Below, piece after piece: positions 5,862 to 6,237 of a DNA stretch of 6,237 bases. The DNA is taken from the NCBI GenBank assembly GCA_029287875.1, contig JARFQH010000125.1, forward strand, positions 1 through 6,237, in the 5' to 3' direction. Every line of letters starts with the position of its first letter. Positions within the stretch are counted from its first letter, which is position 1. The translations under genes and the position numbers were made by a program. Source of the DNA: Desulfobacteraceae bacterium. GTDB taxonomy: Bacteria; Desulfobacterota; Desulfobacteria; Desulfobacterales; SG8-13. The notes beneath the pieces are model-generated. The model was not told the DNA's origin and did not search any database. It was given only the letters and a program-made list of their open reading frames with translations.

Positions 5862-5866
5862 GTCAA
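5838..5866 (-). promoter_or_regulatory. possible promoter of the toxin-antitoxin pair
   Basis: The minus strand has a perfect TTGACA -35 box at 5866-5861, followed after 17 bases by CAAATT (5843-5838), only a 3-of-6 match to the -10 consensus. The spacer is very A+T-rich, and a TATAAA at 5857-5852 is too close to the -35 to pair with it. Position, 33 bases before the antitoxin start, is right. The weak -10 keeps confidence low. Confidence 0.35.
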
Positions 5867-5890
5867 GGTTTATCCGGGTAGTGAACCGAA

Positions 5891-6237
5891 CTAAGTACCG
5901 AGCTTTGATTTCAACACTTCATTCACCACCTGGGGATTGGCCTTGCCCTTGGTTTCCCGCATCACCTGGCCCACGAAAAAGCCGAGCAGTTTGGTTTTGC
6001 CGGCCCTGTAAGCCTTCACTTCGGCTGCGTTTCCGGCCATGACCTTGGCGACGGCGGTCTCGATTTGGCTGGCGTCGCTGACCTGAACAAGCCCCCGCTC
6101 CTTGACGATGCGATCGGGTGTGTGACCGCTCACGGCCATCTCGTCAAAGACGATTTTGGCGATCTTACCGCTGATAACGCCCTCTTCGATCAACTGCAGC
6201 AGGCGGCCCAGGTTTTCAGGTGAGACCGGTGACGCGT
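5891..6237 (-). CDS. gatB: aspartyl/glutamyl-tRNA amidotransferase subunit B, C-terminal part (partial)
   Basis: GatB is part of the cytosolic GatCAB complex, which converts Glu-tRNA(Gln) and Asp-tRNA(Asn) to the amidated forms. The frame is open from the window edge, so about 114 C-terminal residues of a protein usually near 475-480 are present; the catalytic cradle domain lies outside. Visible are SPENLGRLLQLIEEGVISGK at the start of the fragment, KIVFDEM, and the conserved ending LLGFFVGQVMRETKGKANPQ, then VVNEVLKSKL. This is the GatB/YqeY helical tail that helps hold the tRNA. The TTG at 6193 is an internal leucine, not a start, because the family match continues upstream. It ends 85 bp before the antitoxin gene on the same strand, with no clear terminator seen. 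gatC or gatA may lie upstream but is not visible. Confidence 0.95.
   Translation of the reverse strand, partial: ASPVSPENLGRLLQLIEEGVISGKIAKIVFDEMAVSGHTPDRIVKERGLVQVSDASQIETAVAKVMAGNAAEVKAYRAGKTKLLGFFVGQVMRETKGKANPQVVNEVLKSKLGT

Overview
The window appears to come from a Gram-negative bacterium, most plausibly a deltaproteobacterium of the Desulfobacterota type. This inference rests on gene content (an ArnT-like membrane glycosyltransferase, a flippase-like protein, an exported FG-GAP protein, GatB of the tRNA amidotransferase) and on intergenic palindromes of the form C5-6 T3-5 / A3-4 G4-6. I associate that style of repeat with such genomes from general experience, not from a search. Every credible gene is on the minus strand, so transcription runs from high to low coordinates.

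In transcription order: the window opens at 6237 inside gatB, of which only the C-terminal ~114 codons are present (stop at 5891). An 85-bp A+T-rich gap with a possible operator follows, then a two-gene type II toxin-antitoxin module: a ribbon-helix-helix antitoxin (5805-5560) and a PIN-domain VapC-like ribonuclease toxin (5563-5150), with a 4-base TTGA overlap. Next is a gene-free stretch of about 390 bp (5149-4760) with three clear and about three decayed copies of a G/C-block palindromic repeat.

After the repeats comes a compact surface or envelope operon: an exported protein with a TolB/CsgG-like N-terminal domain and at least four FG-GAP calcium-type loops (4756-3050); a GT-C, ArnT/PMT-family glycosyltransferase (3053-1359) sharing a GTGA overlap with it; a polytopic flippase-like (LPG synthase TM family) protein (1284-193); and the first 33 codons of an unidentified protein (99-1). 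A plausible reading is that the glycosyltransferase moves a sugar from a lipid carrier onto an envelope acceptor, the flippase-like protein handles a related lipid, and the FG-GAP protein acts in the periplasm or at the surface. The substrate cannot be told from sequence.

Four of the five complete genes use GTG or TTG starts, two of them in 4-base stop/start overlaps. The most distinctive items are the TolB-like/FG-GAP fusion coupled to the glycosyltransferase, and the repeat cluster separating the toxin-antitoxin module from that operon. I saw no rRNA, tRNA, CRISPR array, transposase or clear rho-independent terminator. No radically new system is demonstrable from this window alone.
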